Counted from the stretch's first letter, positions 8,876 to 19,130 are shown. The stretch: DNA of 64,000 nt from Methylopila turkensis (GCF_027922325.1 NZ_BSFL01000003.1:744001-808000); one strand, 5' to 3'. A program made the numbers and translations. Notes: generated from the sequence alone by a model not told the origin.

Positions 8876-10054
8876 ATGCACCGTCGCTCAGTCCCCGCCT
8901 GGGTCGCCGCCTGCGCCGCCGCCGCCATGGCGTGCGCGGCTCATCCTGCGTTCGCGCAGAGCGAGAAGGCCACGCCCGGCGGCCCTCCCGCCAAGGAGCG
9001 CGGCGGCTTCAGCTATGGCGGCAGCTTCACCGGGCGGATCGACCTGCTCGCCCCGAACGACGGCGGCTCCAGCCGCCCCGCCGCGCCATCGACGCCCCGC
9101 CTGCCCCCGCCGGAGGCGGCGCTCGGCCGACCGGACCCGTTCGGCGGCGCCGGCGACCTGCTGAACGGAATCAGGATTCCAAATCTCGTGCCGGCGAAGC
9201 CGCAGGCGCCACCCGCAGCCGCGACCGAGCCGATGGCGCCGCCGCCCGCGCCCGCCGCGCCGACGATCCCGGCGGCCCTGCCCTCGCCCACGGCTCCGGT
9301 GATCAAGCAGCCGCTCACCCTTCACGCGGCCTTCAGCAAGAACGGGCCGCGCGTGACGAGCGGGGTGAAGTGGCGCGTGTTCACCGACACGGCCGACGCC
9401 AACGGCGAGCACATGATGGTCGCCGAATCGACCGACAGCTCGCCGCGCTTCGAGCTCGACCCGGGCGGCTACGTGGTCCACGCGGTCTACGGGCTGGTCG
9501 CGGTGGCGCGCTACGTCACGGTCGAGCCGCGCGGCCCGCGCGAGGACACGCTGGTGATCGAGGCCGGGGCGGTGCGGCTCACCGGCTTCGTCGGCGACGT
9601 CAAGATCCCGGGCGACCGGCTGAGCTTCACCCTCACCCGCGACGACGGCGGCGTGACGCGCACCGTCGCCGAGAAGATCGCGCCCGGCACGACCCTCAGG
9701 CTGCCCGCGGGCGCCTATCACGTCGTCTCGGCCTATGGCGACGCCAACGCCATCATCGAGGTCGATCTGGAGGTCGGCGCCGGCAAGTTCGTCGAGGCCC
9801 AGGTGCACCACAAGGCGGCGCAGGTCGCGTTGAAGCTCGTCCACGAACCTGGCGCGCCGGAGCTGCCGGACACCTCCTGGACCATCCTGACGCCGGGCGG
9901 CGACGTGATCCGCGAGTCGATCGGCCAGTTGCCGCCGATCGTGCTGTCCGAGGGCGACTATGTCGCGATCGTCCGCCGGGACGGCCGCACCTTCCAGCGC
10001 AACTTCTCCGTCCGGGCCGGCTTCGACGGCAATGTGGAGATCGCCGGGGGCTGA
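8876..10054 (+). CDS. Exported protein with proline-rich segment, function unknown
   Basis: 392 residues from the ATG at 8876, chosen because it starts a clear signal peptide (MHRRSVPAWVAACAAAAM, cleavage probably after HPAFAQ). A proline/alanine-rich linker (about 55-145) precedes a C-terminal region with repeated Gly/Asp-rich beta segments (for example FELDPGGYVVHAVYGL, LPAGAYHVVSAYGDANAI and LSEGDYVAIVRRDGR). This looks like two or three small beta-sandwich modules that present G-Y turns. I do not recognise the family. Periplasmic location is inferred from the signal. Confidence 0.65.
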   Translation: MHRRSVPAWVAACAAAAMACAAHPAFAQSEKATPGGPPAKERGGFSYGGSFTGRIDLLAPNDGGSSRPAAPSTPRLPPPEAALGRPDPFGGAGDLLNGIRIPNLVPAKPQAPPAAATEPMAPPPAPAAPTIPAALPSPTAPVIKQPLTLHAAFSKNGPRVTSGVKWRVFTDTADANGEHMMVAESTDSSPRFELDPGGYVVHAVYGLVAVARYVTVEPRGPREDTLVIEAGAVRLTGFVGDVKIPGDRLSFTLTRDDGGVTRTVAEKIAPGTTLRLPAGAYHVVSAYGDANAIIEVDLEVGAGKFVEAQVHHKAAQVALKLVHEPGAPELPDTSWTILTPGGDVIRESIGQLPPIVLSEGDYVAIVRRDGRTFQRNFSVRAGFDGNVEIAGG

Positions 10055-10086
10055 GCCGCACGCGCGGCGCTCTCTTTTCCTCCTTC

Positions 10087-10168
10087 GTCATGGTCCGGCT
10101 TGACCGGACCATCCATGTCGTGAAGCTCGACGCTCAAGACGGGTCCTCGGGTCAAGCCGGAGGACGGC
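10087..10168. repeat. Intergenic palindromic repeat (CGTCAT-type)
   Basis: Two hairpins follow the secreted-protein gene. The first is ATGGTCCGG at 10090-10098 paired with CCGGACCAT at 10104-10112. The second is formed by GTCCTCGG and CCGGAGGAC further on. It begins GTCATGGTCCGG and resembles other elements in the window that start CGTCAT. Confidence 0.6.
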
Positions 10169-10220
10169 GAGGCTCATTCTGCGAGCCTTGGCGAGAGCCA
10201 AATGCTCAAGCACGTCGGCG

Positions 10221-11600
10221 TTAGATGTAGGCCGAGGCGAGTTCCGGCGGCTCGGTCAGCGCATGGCCGATGAACTCGAGCGCGGCCCTGATCTCGTCGC
10301 GCGTCGACGGCCCCCCGATGCACACACGCACCGCTTCCGTCGGCGCGGAGCCGACCGTGAAGGCGTCGCTCGCCACGACGCCGATCCCGGTCTCGCGCAT
10401 CTGTCCAACGAAGGAGGACCGGCTCCAGGGCGGCGGCAGCGGAATCCAGAGGTTGAAGCTCAGCGGGTCCGCGCGGAACGAGCCAGGAGGCAGGATCTCC
10501 GTCGCCATGCGCTGGCGGGCCGCGGTCTCCTCGCGAATGAAGCGCAGCATCGCGTCGGCGGCGCCGTCCTCGATCCAGCGCGTCGCCAGCGCGACGGTCA
10601 GCGGCGAGGCCATGACGGTCGCGGCCCTGAGCGCCGCCACGAACGGCCAGGCCGCACGCGCGCTTGGCGCCACCACATAGGCCGCCCGCAGGCCAGCCCC
10701 GATGCATTTGGCGAGGCCTGCCACATGCCATGTCAGGTCCGGCGCGATCGCGGCGAAGGGCGAGATCTTCTTCGTCGGGAGAAAGCCGTAGGCGTCGTCC
10801 TCGACGATCGGCAGCTCGTTCGCGCGCGCCACCGCCGCGAGCGCCGTCCGCCGGTGCTCCGGGATCGTCAGGGTCGTCGGATTCTGAAGCGTCGGGTTGA
10901 GATAGATCGCCTTCGGCGCATGGCGCGCGCAGGCCTCCTCGAGCGCCTCCGGCGTCACGCCGTCCTCGTCCATCGCGAGCCCCACCAGGCGAACGCCGAG
11001 CTGGGCCGCGATCGAGCGGACGCCGGGATAGGTGATCGCTTCACAGAGGATCACGTCGCCGGGCTTCGCCAGAATGCTGAACACGCCGTGCAGCGCGGAA
11101 TGGGCGCCGGGCGTGACGAACAGGCGGTCCTGCGCCGGCACCAGCGCGCGCCGGCCGAGCCAGGACGAGGCGGCGTCCTTGTCCTCGGCCGAGCCGCCGA
11201 AGCCCTGGTAGCGCAGCCGCGGCACGAGATCGCGCGCCACCGCGACGAGCCCCTCGCGCATCATGTCGAGCAGGGCGGGGTCCGTCGGCTCCGGCGGCAG
11301 GTTCATGGTGAGGTCGGCGGACAGCCGGGCGTGCGCGCGCATCTGCGTCGTCTGCGGCGCCCCCGCGACGAAGGTGCCCTGCCCGACCCGTGCGGTGACG
11401 AGACCGCGCTTGCGCGCCTCCTCGTAGCCGCGCGCGACCGTGGTGAAATCGATCCCGACCCGCTTCGCCAGCACCCGCTGCGGCGGCAGCCGGTCGCCGA
11501 CCGCGAGCCGGCCGGACCGGATGTCGGCCGCGATCAGATCGGCGATGGCGAGATAGCGAGGCTTGTCGCTGAGGGCGAAGTCGGGAGTCCAGTCGGCCAT
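10221..11600 (-). CDS. MocR-type regulator: GntR HTH fused to PLP aminotransferase-like domain
   Basis: 459 residues. Residues 10-80 form a GntR winged helix (YLAIADLIAADIRSGRL ... GDRLPPQRVLAKRVGIDFTTVARGYEEA). Residues about 100-450 form a fold-type I aminotransferase domain with NPTLQNPT (about N235), EDDAYGF (D268, Y271) and the PLP-binding lysine K298 (GLAKCIGAGLR). MocR regulators sense PLP plus an amine and seldom catalyse transamination. It is divergent from the Nit1C cluster, with 299 bases between the two start codons, so it is a candidate regulator of that cluster and of itself. The target is inferred from position only. Confidence 0.9.
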   Translation of the reverse strand: MADWTPDFALSDKPRYLAIADLIAADIRSGRLAVGDRLPPQRVLAKRVGIDFTTVARGYEEARKRGLVTARVGQGTFVAGAPQTTQMRAHARLSADLTMNLPPEPTDPALLDMMREGLVAVARDLVPRLRYQGFGGSAEDKDAASSWLGRRALVPAQDRLFVTPGAHSALHGVFSILAKPGDVILCEAITYPGVRSIAAQLGVRLVGLAMDEDGVTPEALEEACARHAPKAIYLNPTLQNPTTLTIPEHRRTALAAVARANELPIVEDDAYGFLPTKKISPFAAIAPDLTWHVAGLAKCIGAGLRAAYVVAPSARAAWPFVAALRAATVMASPLTVALATRWIEDGAADAMLRFIREETAARQRMATEILPPGSFRADPLSFNLWIPLPPPWSRSSFVGQMRETGIGVVASDAFTVGSAPTEAVRVCIGGPSTRDEIRAALEFIGHALTEPPELASAYI

Positions 11601-11629
11601 GCCAGTCTACCTGCAATTTTCGTATTGCC

Positions 11630-11650
11630 GGATTATTGAATGCATAATCC
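11630..11650. promoter_or_regulatory. Inverted repeat GGATTAT-N7-ATAATCC
   Basis: A perfect 7-bp inverted repeat with a 7-base spacer, 30-50 bases upstream of the MocR-type start codon. Its spacer includes part of an ATTGAATG box that recurs at 11770 and 11782. Spacing and symmetry fit an operator of a dimeric regulator, possibly the MocR protein itself. Confidence 0.45.
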
Positions 11651-11761
11651 TTGCTGTCGAGAGGCCCCTCAATACCGTCAATATTCTGCTTACGCCCGAG
11701 GCGGCGACTGCCTGCCGCCGCGTCATACGGTCAGTTTCAGGGATTTCAGGCGCCCGCAATC

Positions 11762-11789
11762 CATCCAATATTGAATGTGAAATTGAATG
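11762..11789. promoter_or_regulatory. Direct ATTGAATG boxes upstream of the sigma-54 promoter
   Basis: ATTGAATG occurs at 11770-11777 and 11782-11789, 12 bases apart; a third copy lies at 11635-11642. The first of these is also the right arm of an imperfect 16-bp palindrome at 11762-11777 (CATCCAATATTGAATG). They lie 40-70 bases upstream of the -24 element, where an enhancer-binding activator or a bending protein could sit. The region is clearly more A+T-rich than its surroundings. Confidence 0.45.
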
Positions 11790-11829
11790 TCTTTTGACGC
11801 AGTCTTTGTATGCCACGGCTTTTTGGCGG

Positions 11830-11846
11830 TTGGCACGAGGGTTGCT
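11830..11846 (+). promoter_or_regulatory. Sigma-54 (RpoN) -24/-12 promoter of the Nit1C cluster
   Basis: TTGGCACGAGGGTTGCT matches the sigma-54 consensus TTGGCACG-N4-TTGCT at every defined base. The invariant GG (11832-11833) and GC (11844-11845) are separated by exactly 10 bases. Transcription would start near 11857, about 43 bases before the first Nit1C gene. This implies activation by an enhancer-binding protein, plausibly NtrC, under nitrogen limitation. Confidence 0.8.
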
Positions 11847-11899
11847 CCTCCCTCTGCGACCCGGGCGGCGAGGCCCGGCAGCCGAACAGGGAGAGCGAG

Positions 11900-12382
11900 A
11901 TGCCCGCAGTGACGAAGCCCGCCAATCAGAAGGGCGATTTTCTGGTCGACTACGAAACCAAGGTGTTCGAGGACGTGAAGGCGGCGCCGGGCGAAAAGGC
12001 GCTCGTCACCTTCCACACCGTGGCGTTCGAGGGCTCGATCGGCCTCGTCAACCTGCTGCAGGCCTCGCGCCTGATCGCCAAGGGCTTCGAGACATCTGTG
12101 CTGCTCTACGGCCCCGGCGTGACGCTCGGCGTGCAGCGCGGTTTTCCGACGCTCGGCGACGAGGCCTTCCCGGGCCATCTCAACTTCAACAACCGTATCG
12201 AGAAGATCCTCGCCGACGGCGGCAAGGTCTACGCCTGCCGGTTCGCGCTCCAGGCGCTCTACGGCCATGGCGAAGGCGCGCTGATCCCCGGCGTCACGCC
12301 GATCAGCCCGCTCGACGTGCTCGACGTCATTCTCCTTCACCGCAAGGAGAACGCCTTCATCCTCGACACCTGGACGCTGTGA
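11900..12382 (+). CDS. MSMEG_0572/Sll0783 family nitrogen-starvation protein (Nit1C gene 1)
   Basis: 160 residues. The ATG at 11900 follows a GGGAGAGCGAG ribosome-binding site. The segments [57 protein letters not shown] and LEVIL-like C-terminal sequence ([23 protein letters not shown]) are those of the small MSMEG_0572/Sll0783 proteins. This family always belongs to the Nit1C cluster with nitrilase and radical SAM genes, and its cyanobacterial member was described as nitrogen-starvation-induced. The fold looks like a DsrE-type alpha/beta subunit. The biochemical role is unknown. It is first in the operon and closest to the sigma-54 promoter. Confidence 0.85.
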   Translation: MPAVTKPANQKGDFLVDYETKVFEDVKAAPGEKALVTFHTVAFEGSIGLVNLLQASRLIAKGFETSVLLYGPGVTLGVQRGFPTLGDEAFPGHLNFNNRIEKILADGGKVYACRFALQALYGHGEGALIPGVTPISPLDVLDVILLHRKENAFILDTWTL

Positions 12383-12395
12383 CAGCGGCCGCAGC

Positions 12396-12509
12396 CGTCA
12401 TCCCGGACGGCTGAAGGCCGATCCGGGATCGTCCTCAGGATAATGCGCCTCTTCGCGCCTTACGCGGGTGACGATCCCGGCTCTCCGCTTCGCTTCGGCC
12501 GGGATGACG
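12396..12509. repeat. 114-bp palindromic repeat with 11-bp terminal inverted repeats, inside Nit1C
   Basis: It begins CGTCATCCCGG and ends with the exact complement CCGGGATGACG. It lies between gene 1 and the nitrilase gene. The same termini and an internal block ending TCGCTTCGGCCGGGATGACG recur at 45981-46091, so this is a dispersed element, not a local hairpin only. Confidence 0.75.
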
Positions 12510-13484
12510 ACGACGGGAATGAGCCGATGACAGAACAACGCATCGTCCGGGCCGCGGCCGTCCAGATCGCGCCGGATCTCGACGACGGCGCCGGCACGCT
12601 CAACCGCGTGCTGAACGCGCTGGACGAGGCGGCGGGTAAGGGCGCGAACCTCGTGGTGTTTCCCGAGACCTTCGTGCCCTGGTACCCGTACTTCTCCTTC
12701 GTGCATCCGCCGGTCGTCACCGGCGCGGAGCACCTGAGGCTCTACGAGCACGCGCCGACCGTGCCCGGCCCCGTGACCGACGCGGTCGCAGCAGCCGCGC
12801 GGCGGCGCGGCCTGGTCGTCGTGCTCGGGATCAACGAGCGCGACCACGGCTCGCTCTACAATGCGCAGCTCATCTTCGACGCCGACGGCGCGCTGAAGCT
12901 CAAGCGCCGCAAGATCACGCCGACCTATCACGAGCGGATGATCTGGGGTCAGGGCGACGGCTCCGGGCTGCGCGCCGTCGACACCGCGGTCGGGCGCGTC
13001 GGCGCGCTCGCCTGCTGGGAGCACTACAACCCGCTGGCCCGCTACGCGCTGATGGCGGACCACGAGGAGATCCACGCCGCGCAGTTTCCGGGCTCCATGG
13101 TCGGCCAGATCTTCGCCGACCAGATGGAGGTGACGATCCGTCACCACGCGCTGGAGAGCGGCTGCTTCGTCGTCAACGCCACCGGCTGGCTGACGGACGC
13201 GCAGCGCGAGCGCATCGCCCCCGACGAGAAGCTGCGCAAGGCGCTCACCGGCGGCTGCATGACGGCGATCGTGTCGCCCGAGGGCGCGCACCTCGCGCCG
13301 CCGCTGACCGCCGGCGAGGGCCTTCTGATCGCCGATCTCGACATGGCGCTCGTGCTGAAGCGCAAGCGGATGATGGACTCCGTCGGCCACTACGCCCGCC
13401 CGGAGCTGCTGAGCCTCGTCCTCGACGACCGATCCGCCGGCCCGGTCCGCCGGTCCGCCGACCTTCCCTCCTGGAGCGCATCCG

Positions 13485-14614
<1,130 letters not shown>

Positions 14615-14633
<19 letters not shown>

Positions 14634-15157
14634 GGCCGTTCGTCCCCGCGGGCTACCAGATCAAGTGGGCCGTCGGCGCCTGGGAGCGGCGCGGCGCGGC
14701 CGAGCTTCGCCGCGCCGTGTTCTGCGACGAGCAGAAGGTGTTCGAGGGCGACGACCGCGACGCCGTCGACGACCGCGCGATCCCGCTGGTCGCTGTGTCG
14801 TCGCTCGCGGTCGCCCATGACGCGGTGGTCGGAACCGTGCGCATCCACGAGGAGGCGCCGGGCGTCTGGTGGGGCTCCCGCCTCGCCGTGGCGGCCGAGC
14901 ACCGCCGCGTCGGCGCGCTCGGCGCGGCGCTGATCCGGCTCGCGGTGTCCTCCGCCCACGCCCGCGGCTGCACGCGCTTTTTCGCCCATGTCCAGAACCA
15001 GAACGGCCCGCTTTTCGAGCGCTTGCGCTGGTCTGTTCTCGATGAGGTCGAACTTCATGGACGCCCGCACCTGAAGATGGAGGCCGACCTCGCCTTCTAT
15101 CCGCCCTTCACGACGCCCGAGACCGGCTTCTACGCCCCGGCGCGGAGGGCGGCGTGA
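14615..15157 (+). CDS. MSMEG_0567-type GNAT N-acetyltransferase (Nit1C)
   Basis: 180 residues from the ATG at 14615 (RBS within a GGGGGG run; overlaps the radical SAM gene by 19 bases). LRRAVFCDEQKVFEGDDRDAVDD and GSRLAVAAEHRRVGALGAALIRLAVSSA contain the GNAT acceptor and acetyl-CoA pyrophosphate-binding loop; HVQNQNGPLFERLRW is the conserved C-terminal part. In some genomes this domain is fused to the AIR-synthase-like domain encoded next. Here the two are separate genes with a four-base overlap. Substrate unknown. Confidence 0.88.
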
Positions 15158-16128
15158 CCGCGCTCGACACCCTCGCCGCCGCGCTGCGCGACGGCGCAGG
15201 CCTCGCCGCCAAGGCCGACATCGCCCGCACGACGGAACGGCTAGGCCTCTCCGGCTCCTCCGCCGTGCCGGCCGGCGACGACTGCGCGGCGATCCCCGAC
15301 GGCGACGGCTTTCTGCTGTTCGCGATCGAGGGCTTCATGAACGCCTTCGTGGAGAAGGACCCGTGGTTCGCCGGCTGGTGCGGCGTGATGGTGAACCTGT
15401 CCGACGTCGCCGCCATGGGCGGACGTCCCGTCGCCGTGGTCGACGCGCTGTGGGCCGCGGGCGAGGCCGACGCCGCGCCGGTGCTCGCGGGATTGAAGGC
15501 GGCGGCCGCCGCCTACGGCGTACCGATCGTGGGCGGCCACACCAATCTCGCCTGCGACCGCGGCCAGCTCTCGGTCGCCGTGCTCGGCCGCGCCGGCGAC
15601 CGGCTGCTGACGAGCTTCGACGCGCGGCCCGGCGACCGGCTGATCGCGGCGATCGACCTCCGCGGCCGCTACCGCGAGCCGTTCGACAATTGGGAGGCCG
15701 CGACCGACGCGCCGCCGGAGCGTCTCAGGGGCGATCTGGCGCTGCTGGCCGAGATCGCGGAGGCAGGCCTCGCCCGTGCGGCGAAGGACATCAGCCAGGC
15801 CGGGCTCGTCGGCACCGCGGCGATGCTGGCCGAATGCTCCGGCGTCGGCGTGCGCGTCGACATCGCGGCCGCGCCGCGGCCGGCGGCGGCTCCGCTCGCG
15901 CGCTGGCTCCGGAGCTTCCCGAGCTTCGGCTTCCTGCTCGCGACGACCGCCGAGAACGTCGGCGCCGTGCTCGCCCGCTTCGCCGCGCGCGGGATAGCGG
16001 CCGCGGACGTGGGCGCGGTGACAGTCGGCGGCCTCGTGGAGATCGCCGACGGCGACGAACGCGCGACCGTCTGGGACCTGACGCGATCCCCGCTTCTCGG
16101 CTGCGCCCCGGCGCGGGCGGCGGCATGA
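15154..16128 (+). CDS. Sll0787 family AIR synthase-like protein (Nit1C)
   Basis: 324 residues, GTG start at 15154 overlapping the acetyltransferase stop (GTGA). The N-terminal segment SSAVPAGDDCAAIPDGDGFLLFAIEGF and NLSDVAAMGGRPVAVVDALW match the ATP-binding N-domain of the PurM/SelD/HypE superfamily. AKDISQAGLVGTAAMLAE is the matching C-domain motif. Family members activate a substrate oxygen with ATP for nitrogen or sulfur transfer, which would suit nitrogen metabolism. It is the AIR-related member specific to Nit1C clusters. Confidence 0.88.
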   Translation: MTALDTLAAALRDGAGLAAKADIARTTERLGLSGSSAVPAGDDCAAIPDGDGFLLFAIEGFMNAFVEKDPWFAGWCGVMVNLSDVAAMGGRPVAVVDALWAAGEADAAPVLAGLKAAAAAYGVPIVGGHTNLACDRGQLSVAVLGRAGDRLLTSFDARPGDRLIAAIDLRGRYREPFDNWEAATDAPPERLRGDLALLAEIAEAGLARAAKDISQAGLVGTAAMLAECSGVGVRVDIAAAPRPAAAPLARWLRSFPSFGFLLATTAENVGAVLARFAARGIAAADVGAVTVGGLVEIADGDERATVWDLTRSPLLGCAPARAAA

Positions 16129-17291
16129 GCGCGGCCCGGCCTTCGCGCGTCGCGCTGCTGTGCCATTCGGTCAATCCGCGCGGCGGCGTGGTGCATGCGC
16201 TCGAACTCGCCACCGCGCTCGCGGCGCTCGGCCACGAGCCAGTGGTGCACGCACCGGACCCGGACGGCCGTGGCTTCTTCCGCACGACGACGTTCGAAAC
16301 CGTCTCCGTGCCCGCGTCGCGGGTCGACGGCGGAGTGACGGACATGGTGCTGGCCCGCATCGCCGACTACCGCCGGCATTTCGAACGTCCGGCCGCACGC
16401 CGGTTCGACGTGTTCCACGCCCAGGACGGCATCTCCGGCAACGCGCTGGCCGACCTCAAGGCCGCCGGGCTCATCCCGGCCTTCGCGCGCACCGTGCACC
16501 ATCTCGATCCCTTCGCCGACCCGAAGCTCGACGCCCTGCAAAGCCGCTCCGTCTCCGCCGCTGACGCGGCCTTCACGGTGAGCGAGATGTGGCGGACCGT
16601 GGTGAGGCAGCGGTTCGGCCTCGCCGCCACGATCGTCGGAAACGGCGTCGACGGCCGACGCTTCCGCCCGGAGCCGGACGGCCGCGAGGCGGCTCTGGCC
16701 GCGCGCCTCGGCCTCGGCGGCGGCCCGGTGATCCTGAGCGTCGGCGGCGTCGAGGAGCGCAAGAACACGCGCCGTATCCTGGCGGCGTTCCTCCAGGTCC
16801 GACGCATGCACGACCGCGCCCAGCTCGTGATCGCGGGCGGCGCGTCGCTGCTCGATCACGACGCCTACCGCGCCGGCTTCGACATCGACCTCGCCGCCGC
16901 GGGTCTCGCCGACGGCGACGTGATCTTGACCGGCCCGCTGCCCGACGCCGACATGCCGGCGCTCTACCGTCTCGCCGACGCGCTCGCGTTCCCGTCGCTG
17001 CGGGAGGGCTTTGGCCTTGTCGCGCTGGAGGCGCTCGCGAGCGGCGTCCCCGCGGTCGTGTCGCGGCTCACGCCCTTCACCGAGCATTTCGAGGACGGCG
17101 ACGTCGCCTGGTGCGATCCGCTCAAGCCCGGCTCTATCGCCGACGCGCTGATGATCGCTCTCGCCGAGCCGTCGCGCTCTCGCCTTGCGAAGCGCGGCCC
17201 GGTCGCCGCCGCCCGGATGGGCTGGGGGGCCGTCGCCCGCGCCCATCTCGACGTCTACGCCGCCCTGCCGAAGGAGGCCGCCCATGCCTGA
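16125..17291 (+). CDS. MSMEG_0565 family glycosyltransferase (Nit1C)
   Basis: 388 residues from the ATG at 16125, overlapping the AIR-like stop (ATGA). It is a GT-B, GT4-like enzyme: an N-terminal GG(V)VHALELATALAALGHEP donor-side loop, VILSVGGVEERKNTRRILAAF in the middle, and the nucleotide-sugar-binding EGFGLVALEALASGVPAVVS motif near residue 295. It would transfer a sugar from a nucleotide donor to an unknown acceptor. Its place in a nitrile/nitrogen cluster suggests that the cluster makes or processes a glycosylated metabolite. Confidence 0.88.
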   Translation: MSAARPSRVALLCHSVNPRGGVVHALELATALAALGHEPVVHAPDPDGRGFFRTTTFETVSVPASRVDGGVTDMVLARIADYRRHFERPAARRFDVFHAQDGISGNALADLKAAGLIPAFARTVHHLDPFADPKLDALQSRSVSAADAAFTVSEMWRTVVRQRFGLAATIVGNGVDGRRFRPEPDGREAALAARLGLGGGPVILSVGGVEERKNTRRILAAFLQVRRMHDRAQLVIAGGASLLDHDAYRAGFDIDLAAAGLADGDVILTGPLPDADMPALYRLADALAFPSLREGFGLVALEALASGVPAVVSRLTPFTEHFEDGDVAWCDPLKPGSIADALMIALAEPSRSRLAKRGPVAAARMGWGAVARAHLDVYAALPKEAAHA

Positions 17292-17571
17292 GATGCGCTT
17301 CACCGTCCGCTGGCCGGACGGCGCCGTCGAGAGCTGCTATTCGCCCTCGCTCGTCATCCGCGAACACATGGCCGCAGGCGAGAGCTATCCCGTCGGCGAT
17401 TTTCTGGAGCGGTCGCGGACCGCGCTGAACATCGCGAGCGAACGGGTGCGGGCGAAATACGGCTTCGCCTGCTCGAGCGCGCTCGATCAGCTTGCGCGCA
17501 TCGAAACCCGGGCCCGCCGTTTCTCCGCGACCGCCGACGCGCGCGTCGCCGTCCTGTCCTTCGAAGAGTGA
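17284..17571 (+). CDS. MSMEG_0570 family small nitrogen-starvation protein (Nit1C)
   Basis: 95 residues from the ATG at 17284, overlapping the glycosyltransferase by 8 bases. The sequence PEMRFTVRWPDGAVESCYSPSLVI, YPVGDFLERSRTALNIASERVRAKYGFACSSA is highly characteristic of the MSMEG_0570 family, found only in Nit1C clusters. No catalytic motif is obvious; C-terminal RFSATADARVAVLSF could pair in a small alpha/beta fold. Its function is unknown. Confidence 0.88.
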   Translation: MPEMRFTVRWPDGAVESCYSPSLVIREHMAAGESYPVGDFLERSRTALNIASERVRAKYGFACSSALDQLARIETRARRFSATADARVAVLSFEE

Positions 17572-17587
17572 GCCGGGGAGCATCGCG

Positions 17588-18853
17588 ATGAGCGCCATTC
17601 CGCATCACAGCGTGGTCGTCGTCGGCGGCGGTCAGGCGGGCCTTTCCGTCAGCTACTGGCTGAAGCAGCGCAAGATCGACCATCTGGTGTTCGAGGCGAA
17701 GACCGCGGCGCATGTGTGGGAGACGCGGCGCTGGGACAACTTCTGCCTCGTCACCCCGAACTGGCAGTGCGACCTGCCCGGCCATCCCTATGACGGGCCG
17801 GACCCGGACGGCTTCATGGTGAAGGACGAGATCGTCGCCTATGTCCGCCGCTTCGTGGAGAAGGTGGATCCGCCGATCCGCGAGGGCGTGTCGGTGACGC
17901 GGGTCGCGCGCCGTCCCGAAGGCGGCTTCTCCGTCGCGACCTCCGCCGGCGATGTCACCGCCGACGAGATCGTCGTCGCCTCCGGCGGCTACCACACCCC
18001 GATCATCCCGCGCATGGCGGAGAAACTGCCGAAAGCGATCGCGCAGATCCACTCCGAGCAGTACCGCAACGCCGGCCAGCTTCCCGAGGGGGCCGTGCTG
18101 GTGGTGGGCTCCGGGCAGTCGGGCGCGCAGATCGCGGAGGACCTGCACCTTGCGGGCCGCAAGGTGCATCTCGCGGTCGGACCCGCGCCGCGCTGCGCGC
18201 GGTTCTACCGCGGCCGCGACGTCGTCACCTGGCTCGCGGACATGGGCTACTACGAGATGACGGTGGAGAAGCACCCGCTCCGCGAAGGCGTGCGCGACAA
18301 CACCAACCATTACGTCACCGGCCGCGACGGCGGCCGCGACATCGACCTCCGCCGCTTCGCGAACGAAGGCATGGAGCTCTACGGCGTGCTGGAGGATTAC
18401 GACGACGGCGTCCTGCGCTTCCGTGAGAACCTCGCCGAGAGCCTCGACTTCGCCGACCGGACCTACAACGGCATCAACGCCGCGATCGACCGACACATCG
18501 CGGAGACCGGCGTCGAGGCGCCGCCGCCCTCGGTCTACGAGCCGGTGTGGACGCCGCCCGCCGAGCGCGGAACGCTCGACCTCGCCGCATCGGGCGTCGC
18601 CTCGCTGGTGTGGTGCATCGGCTTCGCGCCGGACTTCCGCTGGCTCGACGTGCCCGTGTTCAACGGCGCCGGCCGGCCGGTCCACAAGCGCGGCGTGACG
18701 GAAGCGGAGGGCGTGTCCTTCATCGGCCTGCCCTGGCTCAACACCTGGGGCTCGGGACGCTTCGGCGCCGTCGGCCGCGACGCGGAGCATGTGGTCGCCG
18801 TGATCGCCGACCGGCTCGCGCGCCGGCTGCCGCCGCTCGACCTCGCGGGCTAA
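17588..18853 (+). CDS. MSMEG_0569 family flavin-dependent oxidoreductase (Nit1C)
   Basis: 421 residues from the ATG at 17588, 16 bases after the preceding stop. Two dinucleotide-binding signatures are present: VVVVGGGQAGLSVSYWL (FAD) at the N-terminus and VLVVGSGQSGAQIAEDL (NADPH) near residue 180, the layout of flavin-containing (FMO/TrkA-like) monooxygenases. The end segment LPWLNTWGSGRFGAVGRDA is typical of the family. It probably N- or C-oxidises a nitrogenous substrate. It is the last gene of the cluster; no clear plus-strand terminator follows. Confidence 0.88.
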   Translation: MSAIPHHSVVVVGGGQAGLSVSYWLKQRKIDHLVFEAKTAAHVWETRRWDNFCLVTPNWQCDLPGHPYDGPDPDGFMVKDEIVAYVRRFVEKVDPPIREGVSVTRVARRPEGGFSVATSAGDVTADEIVVASGGYHTPIIPRMAEKLPKAIAQIHSEQYRNAGQLPEGAVLVVGSGQSGAQIAEDLHLAGRKVHLAVGPAPRCARFYRGRDVVTWLADMGYYEMTVEKHPLREGVRDNTNHYVTGRDGGRDIDLRRFANEGMELYGVLEDYDDGVLRFRENLAESLDFADRTYNGINAAIDRHIAETGVEAPPPSVYEPVWTPPAERGTLDLAASGVASLVWCIGFAPDFRWLDVPVFNGAGRPVHKRGVTEAEGVSFIGLPWLNTWGSGRFGAVGRDAEHVVAVIADRLARRLPPLDLAG

Positions 18854-18960
18854 GCGCGAAAGCTCACCGGAGCCTCCCGCGCGTGATCTCCGAGAGCGAG
18901 AGCGCCATGGCCGCGCCCTCGCCGGTCTTCGGCGATCCGACGGCGGAGCGTTTTTGTCTG

Positions 18961-18990
18961 GAAAGAAAAAAGCCGCGGGCGTCCCGCGGC
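18961..18990 (-). terminator. Intrinsic terminator of tRNA-Pro
   Basis: On the minus strand GCCGCGGG pairs with CCCGCGGC around a 3-base loop (18972-18990), followed by a run of T (A's at 18965-18971 on the plus strand). It lies about 64 bases beyond the tRNA 3' end. Confidence 0.8.
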
Positions 18991-19053
18991 ATGGAACGTC
19001 GCCGCGCTCATTGCCGCGACGTTCTGCGTCGACCCCCAACCTCTTGGAAAGGT

Positions 19054-19130
19054 TGGTCGGAGTGGCAGGATTCGAACCTGCGACCCCCTCGTCCCGAACG
19101 AGGTGCGCTACCAGGCTGCGCTACACTCCG
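19054..19130 (-). tRNA. tRNA-Pro (CGG)
   Basis: 77 bases on the minus strand. The acceptor stem CGGAGTG pairs with CACTCCG. The anticodon loop TTCGGGA gives CGG (proline), the T-loop is GGTTCGAATCC, and the 3' CCA is encoded (19054-19056). Confidence 0.97.

Noticed and set aside
12391..12509. Riboswitch between the first two Nit1C genes
   Set aside because: The structure is a dispersed repeat also found at 45981, so it is not specific to this operon.
15363..16124. Upstream part of the glycosyltransferase frame as an N-terminal domain
   Set aside because: It lies inside the AIR-like gene in another frame and is Arg/Gly-rich; the ATG at 16125 starts real GT sequence.
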